Source: Chryseobacterium sp. ISL-80
GTDB lineage: Bacteria; Bacillota; Bacilli; Bacillales; Cytobacillaceae
DNA length: 64,000 nucleotides
NCBI GenBank assembly: GCA_018613055.1
Contig: JAGGQZ010000017.1
Span: 161,614-225,613 of the forward strand
Reading direction: 5' to 3'
Shown here: piece after piece, positions 34,101 through 42,202 of the stretch
Numbering within the stretch: the first letter of the stretch is position 1
Layout: each line of letters begins with the position of its first letter
The notes under the pieces: model-generated
Seen by the model: the letters and a program-made list of their open reading frames with translations, nothing else
What the model was told of the DNA's origin: nothing
The model's database searches: none
Position numbers and translations under genes: made by a program

Positions 34101-34627
34101 GGATTATCGTCACCATCATCCTTGAACACGTTTGCATTCACATATGGCATCGGCGCGTCATCCAGCACTTCATCCAGGTAATCCAGACCATAGTTGAATT
34201 CATGGTTGCCGACTGTAGCCGCATCATAATCCAATAGTTCCATAGCTTCAAAGACCGGATGCATTTCACCGTCTTCCAGTACATCAACCTTGGCTTTATA
34301 GTCTCCCAGCGGATTTCCCTGGATCAAGTCTCCATTATCAAAAAGGAGATTATTTTTCCCTTCTTCTTCAGCCCTTGCCTGCTTAATCAGGGTAGCCGTC
34401 TTGGCCAGACCAAATTCGTTCGTTGATGCATCTTTGTAATAATCATAGTTATATAAATGTGTATGAATATCAGTAGTCCCCATGATTCGCAGCTGTACTT
34501 CATGTTTTCCTGCTTTATCAGGCTTACCTGCCGCAAATGACTTATAAGAAACAGGTCCTGCCAATACTGACAATGCCATTGTCGTAGCAACAACGGTTTT
34601 TCCTAACTGGCGCAAAGGCTTCTTCAA
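31157..34627 (-). CDS. yfkN: YfkN-type bifunctional 2',3'-cyclic-nucleotide phosphodiesterase/5'-nucleotidase
   Basis: 1156 residues: signal peptide (to about 32) and two complete metallophosphatase/5'-nucleotidase modules. Module 1: MGTTDIHTHLYNYDYY, LFDNGDLIQGN, VGNHEFNYGLDYL, GHNHLTFPG. Module 2: GINDFHGQLD, LLHAGDAVGAS, VGNHEFDEGVEEM, GGHNHAFTN, then a nucleotide-binding domain (NLVADSMRWQTGTDFAFMNS, GGVRADI). It hydrolyses extracellular nucleotides for phosphate and nucleoside salvage. Compared with B. subtilis YfkN (wall-anchored, longer) it ends without an LPxTG-type tail, so it is probably released or held non-covalently. Confidence 0.93.
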   Translation of the reverse strand: MKKPLRQLGKTVVATTMALSVLAGPVSYKSFAAGKPDKAGKHEVQLRIMGTTDIHTHLYNYDYYKDASTNEFGLAKTATLIKQARAEEEGKNNLLFDNGDLIQGNPLGDYKAKVDVLEDGEMHPVFEAMELLDYDAATVGNHEFNYGLDYLDEVLDDAPMPYVNANVFKDDGDDNPENDENYFKPYTIFNKKVTDNSGKTQVIKVGVVGAVTPQILQWDKANLDGKVITKDIVKSVEAQIPKMKEEGADIIVALSHSGIGDEKVVEMEENAAYDLSLVDGIDAIITGHNHLTFPGDFKNLPGVDAANGTINGVPVVMAGNWGNQLGVMDLTIAKEKGKWNVKNSKAELRAIYDKATKTPLVDADKEILEAVKEDHEGTVDYVRQPVGETDADIHSYFALVQDDPSIQIVTNAQKWYVEKQVKGTPDENLPILSAGAPFKSGRGGVSDYTYIPKGTIAIKNVADLYLYPNTVSTIKIKGSDVKEWLEMSAGQFNQIDEDITTEQPLINPKFPVYNYDVIDGVTYEIDVTEPAKYDDKGNLVDADANRIKNLQYNGQPIDLEQEFLVVTNNYRATGTFPGVKNQTAVEMYPDENRQAIIDYIREVGTIDPSADNNWSFAGVSKDLNVTFNSTPDAQNALPESGLINYAGEAANGFAKYQLHLPIGLQLLGINDFHGQLDTYNSKINAGGVDYLAAYLKEREATNPNTLLLHAGDAVGASSPVSALLQDEPTIKILNELGFDAGTVGNHEFDEGVEEMLRLIDGGSHPKTVDKYGEFEGADFPYVAANLVYKETGENVLDPYKVIDVNGIPVGVIGVALSDTPSIVIPSAVTDVKFTDEAEAINRYTEELKAQGVETIVVLAHNPSTSNPDGSNAGEELVEIAQNVDDEVDVLLGGHNHAFTNTKVDGKIVVQSYSSGTAFSDVDLLINPVTKDVMVGKSEIVTTYRDQIQPDAEIKAMLDSYVADVAPILNEVIGTTPSYISRDTSAAGESAMGNLVADSMRWQTGTDFAFMNSGGVRADIDQGEITWKEAFTVQPFGNDLVKMNVTGEVIKTLLEQQWGSKVRIMPISGLKVTYDDSRAAGDRIVSITKNDGTPVEMDKTYSITVNNYMAGGGDGYAILATITDKQIDVVDLDALVNYIKAHGEVNPQIEGRVTKLN

Positions 34628-34920
34628 GAAAATCCATCTCCTTAATAATTAATTTGGTAGCATACGAGTTTAATTATAGTAGGATTCATGTAGAAGGAAA
34701 TGGACTGATAGACCTGACTTTTCTAAACTTTTTGTAAAATTCGAGCTATTTAATAGGTAATATTTACTTACTTTTGCGGAAACCCCTCGATATATGTCGG
34801 CAATTGCGAATATTATAATTATCTATTTTTCCGCCAAAAGGACTACAATTGATTTATAAGATTGAAACAATCATAGAGTGGTAATGTATTTGTAGAACCT
34901 TTTCGAGGAGTGTTGATAGA

Positions 34921-35973
34921 GTGAAAGAATTATTAAAAGAATTGATCCTGATTGACAGCTCCACCATGGAAGGGGCCAATCAGGCAGTCGAGTTTTGCAG
35001 GCAATGGCTGATTGAGCAAGAATTGAAGCCAAGTTTGATTGAGAATAATGGGTATAAAATGCTCGTATGTGAGATTGGCGAAGGCGATAAAACAATCGTA
35101 TGGAATGGCCATGTAGATGTTGTCAGCGGAAAAAAGGAGCAGTTCATCCCCATTGAGAAGGATGGAAAACTCCACGCCAGGGGCGCAGCCGATATGAAGG
35201 CTGGTGTTGCCGCGATGATGGTCGCAATGAAGGAATTACGGGATCAGAAACCTGGTGTCAAAATCCAGCTGCAGATTGTCTCTGATGAAGAAATCGGCGG
35301 GCAAAATTGCACAGGCTACCTTGTCGAAAATGGCTATCGTGGGGATTTCGTGATTGCCTCGGAACCAACCCAGCTCGGAATCGCCCTTCAGGCAAAAGGT
35401 GTCTTAAGACTTGAAGTCGAAGTGAAAGGAAAATCAGCTCATGGCAGCCGTCCATGGGAAGGCGAGAACGCAATCGTCAAAGCCTATCAGGTTTACGAAA
35501 AACTTCTTCAATTACCTTTTACAAAAGAAAGCTCGGAATTTTACCAATCGCCATCTATTAACCTTGCTATCATCTCAGGCGGTGAAGTTTTTAATAAAGT
35601 GCCGGATCGGTGCATCATGTCCCTTGATATCCGCTATCTTCCGGGCCAAAAACCTGATACCATCATCCAGCAGATCGAAAGTATTTCGGATGGTAAAGTT
35701 ACTGTTGGATTAAAGGGAATCCCTGTCGCGACAAAACCTGATAATCCATTCATATCCCAGCTAAAACCGGTCTTGGAAAAGCATATCGATGGTGAAGCCA
35801 TCCTATTTGGCCAGCACGGTGCAGCAGACACCCAATTTTTTGCAGCCCATGGAATCCCGGCAATTGAGTTCGGCCCAAGTGGAGCGAACTGGCACGGTGA
35901 CGATGAATTTGTATTGCTGGAATCGCTTGAAAAATATAAAGAGATTTTAATTGATTATGTTAAAACCTACTGA
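34921..35973 (+). CDS. M20 family ArgE/DapE-type deacylase
   Basis: 350 residues, GTG start ten bases after GGAG. M20 dizinc motifs: WNGHVDVVSG, HARGAADMKAGVAAMM, SDEEIGGQNC, IASEPTQ, and C-terminal FGQHGAADTQFF and FGPSGANWHGDDEF. A dimerisation domain sits in between (KGKSAHGSRPWEGENA). It resembles acetylornithine deacetylase/succinyl-diaminopimelate desuccinylase-like proteins. Monocistronic, with no arginine or lysine genes nearby, so substrate cannot be fixed. Confidence 0.85.
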   Translation: MKELLKELILIDSSTMEGANQAVEFCRQWLIEQELKPSLIENNGYKMLVCEIGEGDKTIVWNGHVDVVSGKKEQFIPIEKDGKLHARGAADMKAGVAAMMVAMKELRDQKPGVKIQLQIVSDEEIGGQNCTGYLVENGYRGDFVIASEPTQLGIALQAKGVLRLEVEVKGKSAHGSRPWEGENAIVKAYQVYEKLLQLPFTKESSEFYQSPSINLAIISGGEVFNKVPDRCIMSLDIRYLPGQKPDTIIQQIESISDGKVTVGLKGIPVATKPDNPFISQLKPVLEKHIDGEAILFGQHGAADTQFFAAHGIPAIEFGPSGANWHGDDEFVLLESLEKYKEILIDYVKTY

Positions 35974-36000
35974 AAAAGACAGCCACCCGGCTGTCTTTTT
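35973..36000. terminator. Bidirectional terminator
   Basis: AAAAAGACAGCC/GGCTGTCTTTTT stem, shared by the M20 gene and the convergent M50 gene. Confidence 0.9.
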
Positions 36001-37243
36001 AACTGCTAAAACGATATTTCTTCGTCCATGAAAAAATCAATAACCCCAAAACTAAAACGATTTGCAGCAAAAAGACAACCGAGTCCCAAAAACGAAGACT
36101 ATTCACCGGCTCAATAAAGCCCGGCAACATAATATCGTTTACCGCGAAAATCACTTGCGGTATGTAGTAGTAGACGGTGATGGCGATGGTTAAGAGGATG
36201 CCGGCCAGGTAGAAACCTGCATATGTACGGACAAGCCCTTCCTCACCGTCGAATGTTTCCGTTTGCGGTACCTGCAAAAAGGGAAGCCACTGCGCCAGGA
36301 AGTTCCGTCCATTTTCCATCAAGTTATAACAGCCCGTCTTATTCTCAATCACATAGTAAAGATCCGTTTTCATAAAAACAGCAGCCTGATACACCAGGCG
36401 AATGAACGTGTCCAGCACCACCAGCTTCAATAAACCCATGATGAGCGAATCTTCACTTGTAAACATTTGAGCCAGCAACGCCAGAAATAACACAACAAAA
36501 TCAAAATACATCCCCGCGAGATAAAGCCTATTCCGCCTTTCAGCCGGCAGCTTCCAGACCTGCGACATATCTGTTTCCAAAACCACTAAAAAGAGCCGAT
36601 GTCCGATTTCAATCTTAGCAGGCAGCCCTTCTGACCTGACCGCCAGGACATGGCCGAATTCGTGGAGAAGGACAAGAAAAAAAGTAATCACCAGCCATGC
36701 AATAATATTTTGCAGCATGAGATCAAAAGCAAAGATATCGGAGTAGTGAGGGAATAATGCCGGGTTGTATAGGATTAAAGCTATACTTGCGATGAGTAAA
36801 ATTAGATAAAGATTAGAGCTGAAAGAATTGAAGAAAAAACGGCCTAGATTTTTTGGAATCCATGAATAACCCGATTGGTCCTTCTTTGACGAACTTTTTA
36901 ACATTTCTTCACCGTTAATTTCGCTGACTAAGTCCAATTCCAGGAGTTGAGAGACAAAATCAAATAGTTCTATTTCTTCATCAGGAAATCTAACGGTCAA
37001 TTCTTTTTCCACATCATTAAGGGATTTTCTTTGATTTATTAGCTCGATAGCAACAATACATAGTTCGGGCATTTCGTAAAATTCACCATTCAATACATCT
37101 TCAACAATATAATGTTTTTGATCTTTTCGAATAGCTAGTTGTTTAAGTGTAACATGAGTTTCATAGGTAAGATCCATACCCATCACCTTATCAAAGTAAT
37201 AAAAAGGGGATGTTTCCAGAAACTTAACATCCCCCTCCTTCAT
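35999..37243 (-). CDS. PqqD-like/M50 membrane zinc protease
   Basis: 414 residues. Residues about 25-110 resemble a PqqD/RiPP-recognition fold (HYIVEDVLNGEFYEMPELCI, KSLNDVEKELTVRFPDEEIE). Then several transmembrane helices with the M50 site-2-protease motif HEFGHVLAVRSEG around residue 190 and a second conserved region MYFDFVVLFLALLAQ. This arrangement recalls B. subtilis YydH, the peptidase of a modified-peptide system. The start ATG overlaps the stop of the 21-residue peptide gene (TAATG), so the two are translationally coupled. Likely role: processing or export of that peptide. No radical-SAM enzyme is nearby. Confidence 0.78.
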   Translation of the reverse strand: MKEGDVKFLETSPFYYFDKVMGMDLTYETHVTLKQLAIRKDQKHYIVEDVLNGEFYEMPELCIVAIELINQRKSLNDVEKELTVRFPDEEIELFDFVSQLLELDLVSEINGEEMLKSSSKKDQSGYSWIPKNLGRFFFNSFSSNLYLILLIASIALILYNPALFPHYSDIFAFDLMLQNIIAWLVITFFLVLLHEFGHVLAVRSEGLPAKIEIGHRLFLVVLETDMSQVWKLPAERRNRLYLAGMYFDFVVLFLALLAQMFTSEDSLIMGLLKLVVLDTFIRLVYQAAVFMKTDLYYVIENKTGCYNLMENGRNFLAQWLPFLQVPQTETFDGEEGLVRTYAGFYLAGILLTIAITVYYYIPQVIFAVNDIMLPGFIEPVNSLRFWDSVVFLLQIVLVLGLLIFSWTKKYRFSS

Positions 37244-37308
37244 TATTGTTTAGAAAATGGACACCACCAGCAGGTTGTTTTAATTTTGTTTAGCTTACGG
37301 ATTTTCAT
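37243..37308 (-). CDS. 21-residue CWWC peptide, candidate modified peptide or pheromone precursor
   Basis: ATG-initiated 21-codon ORF with a strong ribosome-binding site GAGGAGGTGAGGG lying in the end of the HD-GYP gene. The start overlaps the HD-GYP stop (ATGA) and the stop overlaps the M50 start (TAATG). The N-terminal half is basic (MKIRKLNKIK) and the C-terminal half is TTCWWCPFSKQ. The double coupling and placement before a PqqD-M50 protease make it a good candidate precursor peptide. It is too hydrophilic for a standard signal peptide. No known family was recognised. Confidence 0.7.
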   Translation of the reverse strand: MKIRKLNKIKTTCWWCPFSKQ

Positions 37309-38507
37309 GCCCTCACCTCCTCTACACAATTATGTTTTTGAACAAAATGATCTTCATTCCATTCTGAACTCTTATGGAATGCAGCCCATTCTGGAAAAAC
37401 TTCCTTAAACTTTTCAACAAGTTCAGGATCAAATTGCGTACCTTGACCTTCTATTATCCTGTTGTACGCCACGTCAAAAGGCATGGCTGAACGATAGGAT
37501 CGAGAGGATGTCATAGCATCGAAAGCATCCGCAATGGATACTACTCTTGCTGAAAAAGGAATTTCATTTCCTTTTAATTGTTCAGGATATCCCTTGCCAT
37601 CCCACCTTTCGTGATGAGATTTGATAATATCAATACTGTCTCCTAATCCATTCACCTTAACAATAGCTTCTGCCCCTACCGCTGGATGTGTTTTAATAAT
37701 CTCGTATTCTTCTTTTGTCAATTTTCCAGGCTTCATAAGTATTGAATCAGGGATATTCACTTTCCCAATATCATGTAATAAACATGCATATGTAAAGGAA
37801 CGCAGTTGATCTTTTGTAAATCTGCCAGTAGATTCAGCTAGTGAGTTTGCATAGTAAGCTACTCTTTCGCTATGACCCCTGGTATAAGGGTCCTTTAACT
37901 CAAGTGTTGCAATTACACCCTTAACAATTCCAGATAATTGATTATCATAGGATTCTTTAATAGCTTTCACATATCCTTGATATCTTCTTAAAATTATGAA
38001 CCCTAATATCGATAGGATTATAATTACTGCTATCGGGAATAAAACTACGGTTGTATTAAGTAATAGTCCTATGTATGAGTATTTAAAAATAGTTCCAAGT
38101 GAAACCGTCCAAAAAAAAGCAGTATTCACAAAAATAGGCGCAAAGAGTATGAGAAACACCTCAACGATATTTCCCCCGTCATAGGCTACATCATTGCTTA
38201 AGTATGTTACTGAATCATTGAGTATTGTAATTGCTATAAATCCCAGAAAAAAAATAAACTTAACTGAATAAAGTTCCCCTTTTTTCACCAATAGATACAC
38301 ACCAGGTAATAACATTAGGATTAAAAGATGGTAATAATATCTATTGTTCGAGAAAATTAAAACATCCTTGTGCGTAACATAAGTCGGATTTATGTAATAG
38401 TAGAAAATCTCAAAGGAAATGAACAATATATAAAATAAAGTTATAAACCATTTTAATGCTCTTTTTTCCTCATGATACAAAGATGGCTCTTCAAAAGAAT
38501 TCTGCAT
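37305..38507 (-). CDS. HD-GYP phosphodiesterase with membrane sensor domain
   Basis: 400 residues. Residues about 20-190 hold six hydrophobic helices, followed by a short linker and an HD-GYP domain: HSERVAYYANSLAES, CLLHDIGKVNIPDSIL, KTHPAVGAEAI, IKSHHERWDGKGYP and IADAFDAMTSSRSYR. HD-GYP proteins hydrolyse cyclic di-GMP or related dinucleotides. The membrane domain is clearly paralogous to that of the histidine kinase at 38734 (for example VEVFLILFAPIFVNTAFFW against LEVYFILFSPMFVSKKFFW). First gene of a three-gene operon. A candidate Spo0A box lies upstream. Confidence 0.88.
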   Translation of the reverse strand: MQNSFEEPSLYHEEKRALKWFITLFYILFISFEIFYYYINPTYVTHKDVLIFSNNRYYYHLLILMLLPGVYLLVKKGELYSVKFIFFLGFIAITILNDSVTYLSNDVAYDGGNIVEVFLILFAPIFVNTAFFWTVSLGTIFKYSYIGLLLNTTVVLFPIAVIIILSILGFIILRRYQGYVKAIKESYDNQLSGIVKGVIATLELKDPYTRGHSERVAYYANSLAESTGRFTKDQLRSFTYACLLHDIGKVNIPDSILMKPGKLTKEEYEIIKTHPAVGAEAIVKVNGLGDSIDIIKSHHERWDGKGYPEQLKGNEIPFSARVVSIADAFDAMTSSRSYRSAMPFDVAYNRIIEGQGTQFDPELVEKFKEVFPEWAAFHKSSEWNEDHFVQKHNCVEEVRA

Positions 38508-38636
38508 GATACTACCTCTTTTTCTGTCTACAAACCTATGTATTTTTCCTTCATATCGCCATTATTCTTGACATATTAATAGTTTTATTGAAATAAGAAT
38601 AAAATGAGCATTATGACCTAGACCAAATTAGCAAGA

Positions 38637-38643
38637 TTCGACA
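38637..38643. promoter_or_regulatory. Candidate Spo0A box
   Basis: TTCGACA (TGTCGAA on the minus strand) about 130 bp upstream of the HD-GYP start. A 7-bp match is weak evidence on its own. Confidence 0.3.
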
Positions 38644-38662
38644 ATTTTCTCCATTATAAACC

Positions 38663-38694
38663 AAAAGGACTATTTAATAAAATAGTCCTTTTGG
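38663..38694 (-). terminator. Terminator of the histidine kinase gene
   Basis: AAAAGGACTATTTT/AAATAGTCCTTTT stem, separating the kinase gene from the HD-GYP operon. Confidence 0.85.
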
Positions 38695-38733
38695 TTTATT
38701 TATTGGTTTATTTTTCATTATACAACTATAACT

Positions 38734-39960
38734 TTACTTGGCGATGGGTAAAGATATAATCACAGTTGTTCCTTTTTCTAACTCACTTTCAATATTAAAA
38801 GTACCTTCATGTTCTTCAATAATTTTTTTCGTGACCATCAGGCCCAGACCATTTCCATTTTGCTTGGTTGTATAAAATGGTTCTCCTAATTTAGCGAGTT
38901 TTTCAGGAGGAATCCCGCACCCTTCATCCCTTACTGAAATGAAAGCTCGATCACTCTTAACTTGGGAATCTATTTTCACCATTCCCCCATCTGGCATTGC
39001 TTCTATCGCATTTTTAATTAAGTTGATAAATACCTGCTTTATTTGATTTTCGTCACATAAAAGTACAATAGTATTATCAACGTCATATTCAATATTAATT
39101 TCTTTCCTGTGAGCATGCGGATCAATAACGGATACAACATACTCGGTAATCCCCATTAGACTTTTCGGCGTTTTAACAGCTGTATTTGGTCTTCCTAAAA
39201 TCAACAAGTCATTAACGATCGAGTTAATTCTATCAATTTCATTTAACATAATTGGGTAATACTGTTCATCGCCCTTATCCTTTTCTTGCTGTAATTGAGT
39301 GAAACCTTTCAAAGAGGATAAAGGGTTTTTAATTTCATGAGCAATTGCTGTTGCCATTTGACCAATAACCGCCAATTTTTCTTTTTGTCTCATATCCTCA
39401 AACATTGAGGTAATAGCATTTATATATGATTGGAAACGAGTAAGTAAAATCCAGGCAATTATGCCAATAAAGAGAATCAAGCCTAGCGCGAATAGGACCT
39501 TAGCAGATTGGTAAATCAAACCCACTGTTAGATACTTAAGAGAAAAGCCCAATGTAATAATCCAAAAGAATTTTTTACTGACAAACATAGGCGAAAACAA
39601 AATGAAATATACTTCAAGAATATGGCCACTATTGAACTCTCGATTAGTACCCCAATAAATTAAAATATTATTGATCGTGTCCAATATTATAAAAGCAGCG
39701 AAATACATATATTTCACTTTTTCAGGATGCCCCTTTTTAATTATGAAGATGGCCAAAGGAAGCAAAGCAAACAATAGCAAATGAAAATAGAACCCCAGCC
39801 CTCCATATGGCAACCCTGTCTTTACATTGTTAAAATATGGATATATATAATAAACTGTGAAATCATAAGGAACTAATATAATATAAAAAGTCCACAAAAA
39901 GAACTTGACTGCTTTTACTTCTTCATAAACTAAAACCGAATTTTTTTTGAATGGTTCCAT
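38734..39960 (-). CDS. Membrane sensor histidine kinase (sporulation-kinase-like)
   Basis: 408 residues. Six hydrophobic N-terminal helices (paralogous to the HD-GYP protein next door), then HisKA with ATAIAHEIKNPLSSLKGFTQ and HATPase_c with FINLIKNAIEAMPDGG, RDEGCGIPPEK, and GNGLGLMVTKKIIEEHEGTF. No linked response regulator gene, as in orphan sporulation phosphorelay kinases (KinA-E), whose kinase core it resembles. Signal unknown. Separate transcript with its own terminator. Confidence 0.88.
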   Translation of the reverse strand: MEPFKKNSVLVYEEVKAVKFFLWTFYIILVPYDFTVYYIYPYFNNVKTGLPYGGLGFYFHLLLFALLPLAIFIIKKGHPEKVKYMYFAAFIILDTINNILIYWGTNREFNSGHILEVYFILFSPMFVSKKFFWIITLGFSLKYLTVGLIYQSAKVLFALGLILFIGIIAWILLTRFQSYINAITSMFEDMRQKEKLAVIGQMATAIAHEIKNPLSSLKGFTQLQQEKDKGDEQYYPIMLNEIDRINSIVNDLLILGRPNTAVKTPKSLMGITEYVVSVIDPHAHRKEINIEYDVDNTIVLLCDENQIKQVFINLIKNAIEAMPDGGMVKIDSQVKSDRAFISVRDEGCGIPPEKLAKLGEPFYTTKQNGNGLGLMVTKKIIEEHEGTFNIESELEKGTTVIISLPIAK

Positions 39961-40102
39961 ACGGAATCTCCTTAAATCTTAAAACTTGATAGCCTTATTA
40001 TAGCAGGATGTGTCACATCTTGTTACTTTTTGTCTAATCAGGAAGGAGATTTTCAATAAATATTTTTTATAGATTGAAAGGAATCTTTTATGGAATAAAA
40101 AT

Positions 40103-40128
40103 GGACCAGGCGATTAATTGCCTGGTCC
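40103..40128 (-). terminator. Terminator of the SCP2 gene
   Basis: GGACCAGGC/GCCTGGTCC perfect stem, TTTTTAT on the minus strand. Confidence 0.9.
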
Positions 40129-40136
40129 ATCCTGCT

Positions 40137-40493
40137 TTATGCTGTTTCACTCAGATTGTATTCATTTAAGATTCCTTCAAGTTTAAGCGCGAGTCCCATG
40201 CTGCCCTGGATTTTGAGTTTCCCTGTCATGAAGGCTGCTGTTCCGTTCAGCTTGCCCATGATCATTTTCTTGAAGTTTTGGTCTGACAGCTTCAGGGTGC
40301 AATCAGGTGTTGCTTCTGTTCCTTCAACAACGCGTGCCGTTCCATTTGTGATCAGCAATTGGAATGTTCCGCTGTCATCACCCGTGATGTCATATTGATA
40401 GACCGTATTCATACCTTGAATCGGTTCAGGGTTTTCCGTCATGACCTTTTCGATTTCCTGCCACACTTCTCTGATTGATTTGTTTTCCAACAT
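40137..40493 (-). CDS. SCP2 sterol-binding domain protein
   Basis: About 118 residues with the SCP2 fold pattern: YQYDITGDDSGTFQLLITNG, GTEATPDCTLKLSDQNFKKM, IMGKLNGTAAFMTGKLKIQG, SMGLALKLEGIL. SCP2-like proteins bind lipids or acyl chains. ATG at 40493 is preferred because AGGGGTG lies seven bases upstream; the ATG at 40526 has none. Monocistronic. Confidence 0.87.
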   Translation of the reverse strand: MLENKSIREVWQEIEKVMTENPEPIQGMNTVYQYDITGDDSGTFQLLITNGTARVVEGTEATPDCTLKLSDQNFKKMIMGKLNGTAAFMTGKLKIQGSMGLALKLEGILNEYNLSETA

Positions 40494-40610
40494 CCTTGCC
40501 ACCCCTATCAATCTACTTTTTTCCATCTTACCTGACTGAAGTCCTATGAGGCAATACGATAATGAAAGTGTTCAGCAAAAAGTCCCTACATTTATAGGGT
40601 AGCTTTTAGT

Positions 40611-41402
40611 TTAACTTCCTGTACTTGCAAAAGCTTTAAGCCCCCTGTTCCAGAAAGCATAGGCAATCACACAGCAAACAACTGCAGCAACCGGAGTCCA
40701 GAGCGCGAACTCCTTGTAGCCAGACTTATCGATAAAATAAGCTGCCGGGAAAAATGCTGTGAACCCGTAAGGTATGATCCATGTCAGGAACATGCGGATT
40801 CCCTTGTGATAAATCGTCAGCGGATATCTCGCAAAGTCACTGAGGTTAAAGACTGCCCATACAATAGGAAGACTGTCGATCATCCAGTAGCTGAATGTCG
40901 CGAAAAATAGGTTGATCGCCACGAAAATTAATCCGGATGAAATGATCATGATGACCAGCATCGCAATTTCCGTCGCTCCCCAAACGAGGTCAAGCTGTGG
41001 AATCGCTGTTCCGAGAATGATCAACCCGATGATCAGCTGGCCAAAGCCATCCTGATGGAGACGATCCGCCACAACATGGAACAAAGGATTGACCGGCCTG
41101 ATCAGCAACCGGTCCAGCTTTCCTGGCCTTATATACTGCCAGCCAAGTGTCCAAAGATTATCAAAGAAAATCTGGTGGATCGACCGGCCCGTCGCCGCTA
41201 TTCCGTAAATGAACAATATCTCATAAAACGACCAGCCATTGATCTGCTCAATGTGGTCGAAAACCACTTTTACAAAAAAGATCGAAGCGAACTGCTCGAG
41301 CATAACCGAGGCGACACCGATCAAGAAATCGATTCGGTACTCCATCATCACCTTCATATGGCTCTTCGCAAACTCCCAATATAATCTCGTATAACGACGC
41401 AT
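40611..41402 (-). CDS. ABC-2 type transporter permease (DUF990-like) 2
   Basis: 263 residues, about six transmembrane helices, with LYWEFAKSHMKVMMEYRIDF at the N-terminus and VVFDHIEQINGWSFYEILFI. It belongs to the ABC-2 permease group that occurs as pairs with a separate ATPase. It is 11 bp downstream of the first permease gene, forming a three-gene exporter operon with the ATPase. Substrate unknown; related systems export antibiotics, lipids or peptides. Confidence 0.85.
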   Translation of the reverse strand: MRRYTRLYWEFAKSHMKVMMEYRIDFLIGVASVMLEQFASIFFVKVVFDHIEQINGWSFYEILFIYGIAATGRSIHQIFFDNLWTLGWQYIRPGKLDRLLIRPVNPLFHVVADRLHQDGFGQLIIGLIILGTAIPQLDLVWGATEIAMLVIMIISSGLIFVAINLFFATFSYWMIDSLPIVWAVFNLSDFARYPLTIYHKGIRMFLTWIIPYGFTAFFPAAYFIDKSGYKEFALWTPVAAVVCCVIAYAFWNRGLKAFASTGS

Positions 41403-41413
41403 CCAATCGCCTC

Positions 41414-42202
41414 CTATCCTCCGAAAATCGTAATCTGTTTAATCGCCTGCGACCAGATTACCCTAACCAAAACATATAAAGACACGAGCCAGAAAAGCTG
41501 GACTCCCAATGCCATATAAGCGTCCGTCCCGCTTATGAGGCCTGAATAAATCGAAACCGGCAGATAGACCATCGCCTGGAACGGCAAGAATTCCGTGATG
41601 ATTCTCAGCCAATCAGGGAAAAGCGTGATTGGAACCAGCGCCCCGGAGAAAAACGTAATCAAGGATTCCTTCAGCACCCTGACTCCCCAAACATTGACCG
41701 TCCAGAAAGCAAGCACACCGACAAGGAAATCAAAGAACGTACCGATCCAGATCCCTACTAATGCACTCAGGATAAATAAAATGATCGTCTCAGGTGATGT
41801 TGGAAAGCTTAAATCCATGAAGAAGTAAGCAATCAGCACCATCGGCAGTGTCCCCTGGATTAAATACATGATTTTCGATCCAATATCAACCGCGAATAGT
41901 TTAAAAATCATATCGTACGGACGCATCAACTCGATCGCGACCTGGCCGTCCTTAATATTTTCCGCAAGCTCATTGCCGACACCGCCGACAAACCCCTGAA
42001 GCATCATCGCAATGACAATATACGTCAGCATCGTTTCCAGATTGATATTTTCAATCGTCGTCTGGTTTGCGTAGACCGCCTGCCAGAAGAAGTAAATAAT
42101 CAACAGCCTCATTACGGCCGAGGCGGTCCCAGCCCAGTACCAGGCAGAATAAGCCGTGTTCTCCTGCATCCGCCCTTTAGCTATTTGCCAATACTTTCTC
42201 AT
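41414..42202 (-). CDS. ABC-2 type transporter permease (DUF990-like) 1
   Basis: About 262 residues from ATG 42202 (MRKYWQIAKGRMQENTAYSA), preceded by GGGGGAGAG; the ORF extends further upstream but would overlap the ATPase gene. Around six transmembrane helices. MRPYDMIFKLFAVDIGSKIM is typical of the family. It overlaps the end of the ATPase gene by 26 bp, indicating coupling. Together with permease 2 it forms a heterodimeric channel. Confidence 0.85.
   Translation of the reverse strand: MRKYWQIAKGRMQENTAYSAWYWAGTASAVMRLLIIYFFWQAVYANQTTIENINLETMLTYIVIAMMLQGFVGGVGNELAENIKDGQVAIELMRPYDMIFKLFAVDIGSKIMYLIQGTLPMVLIAYFFMDLSFPTSPETIILFILSALVGIWIGTFFDFLVGVLAFWTVNVWGVRVLKESLITFFSGALVPITLFPDWLRIITEFLPFQAMVYLPVSIYSGLISGTDAYMALGVQLFWLVSLYVLVRVIWSQAIKQITIFGG

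Noticed and set aside
37243-37308. AgrD-type cyclic lactone precursor
   Set aside because: No AgrB-like protease or amphipathic leader; the associated protease is M50 and the Cys spacing differs.
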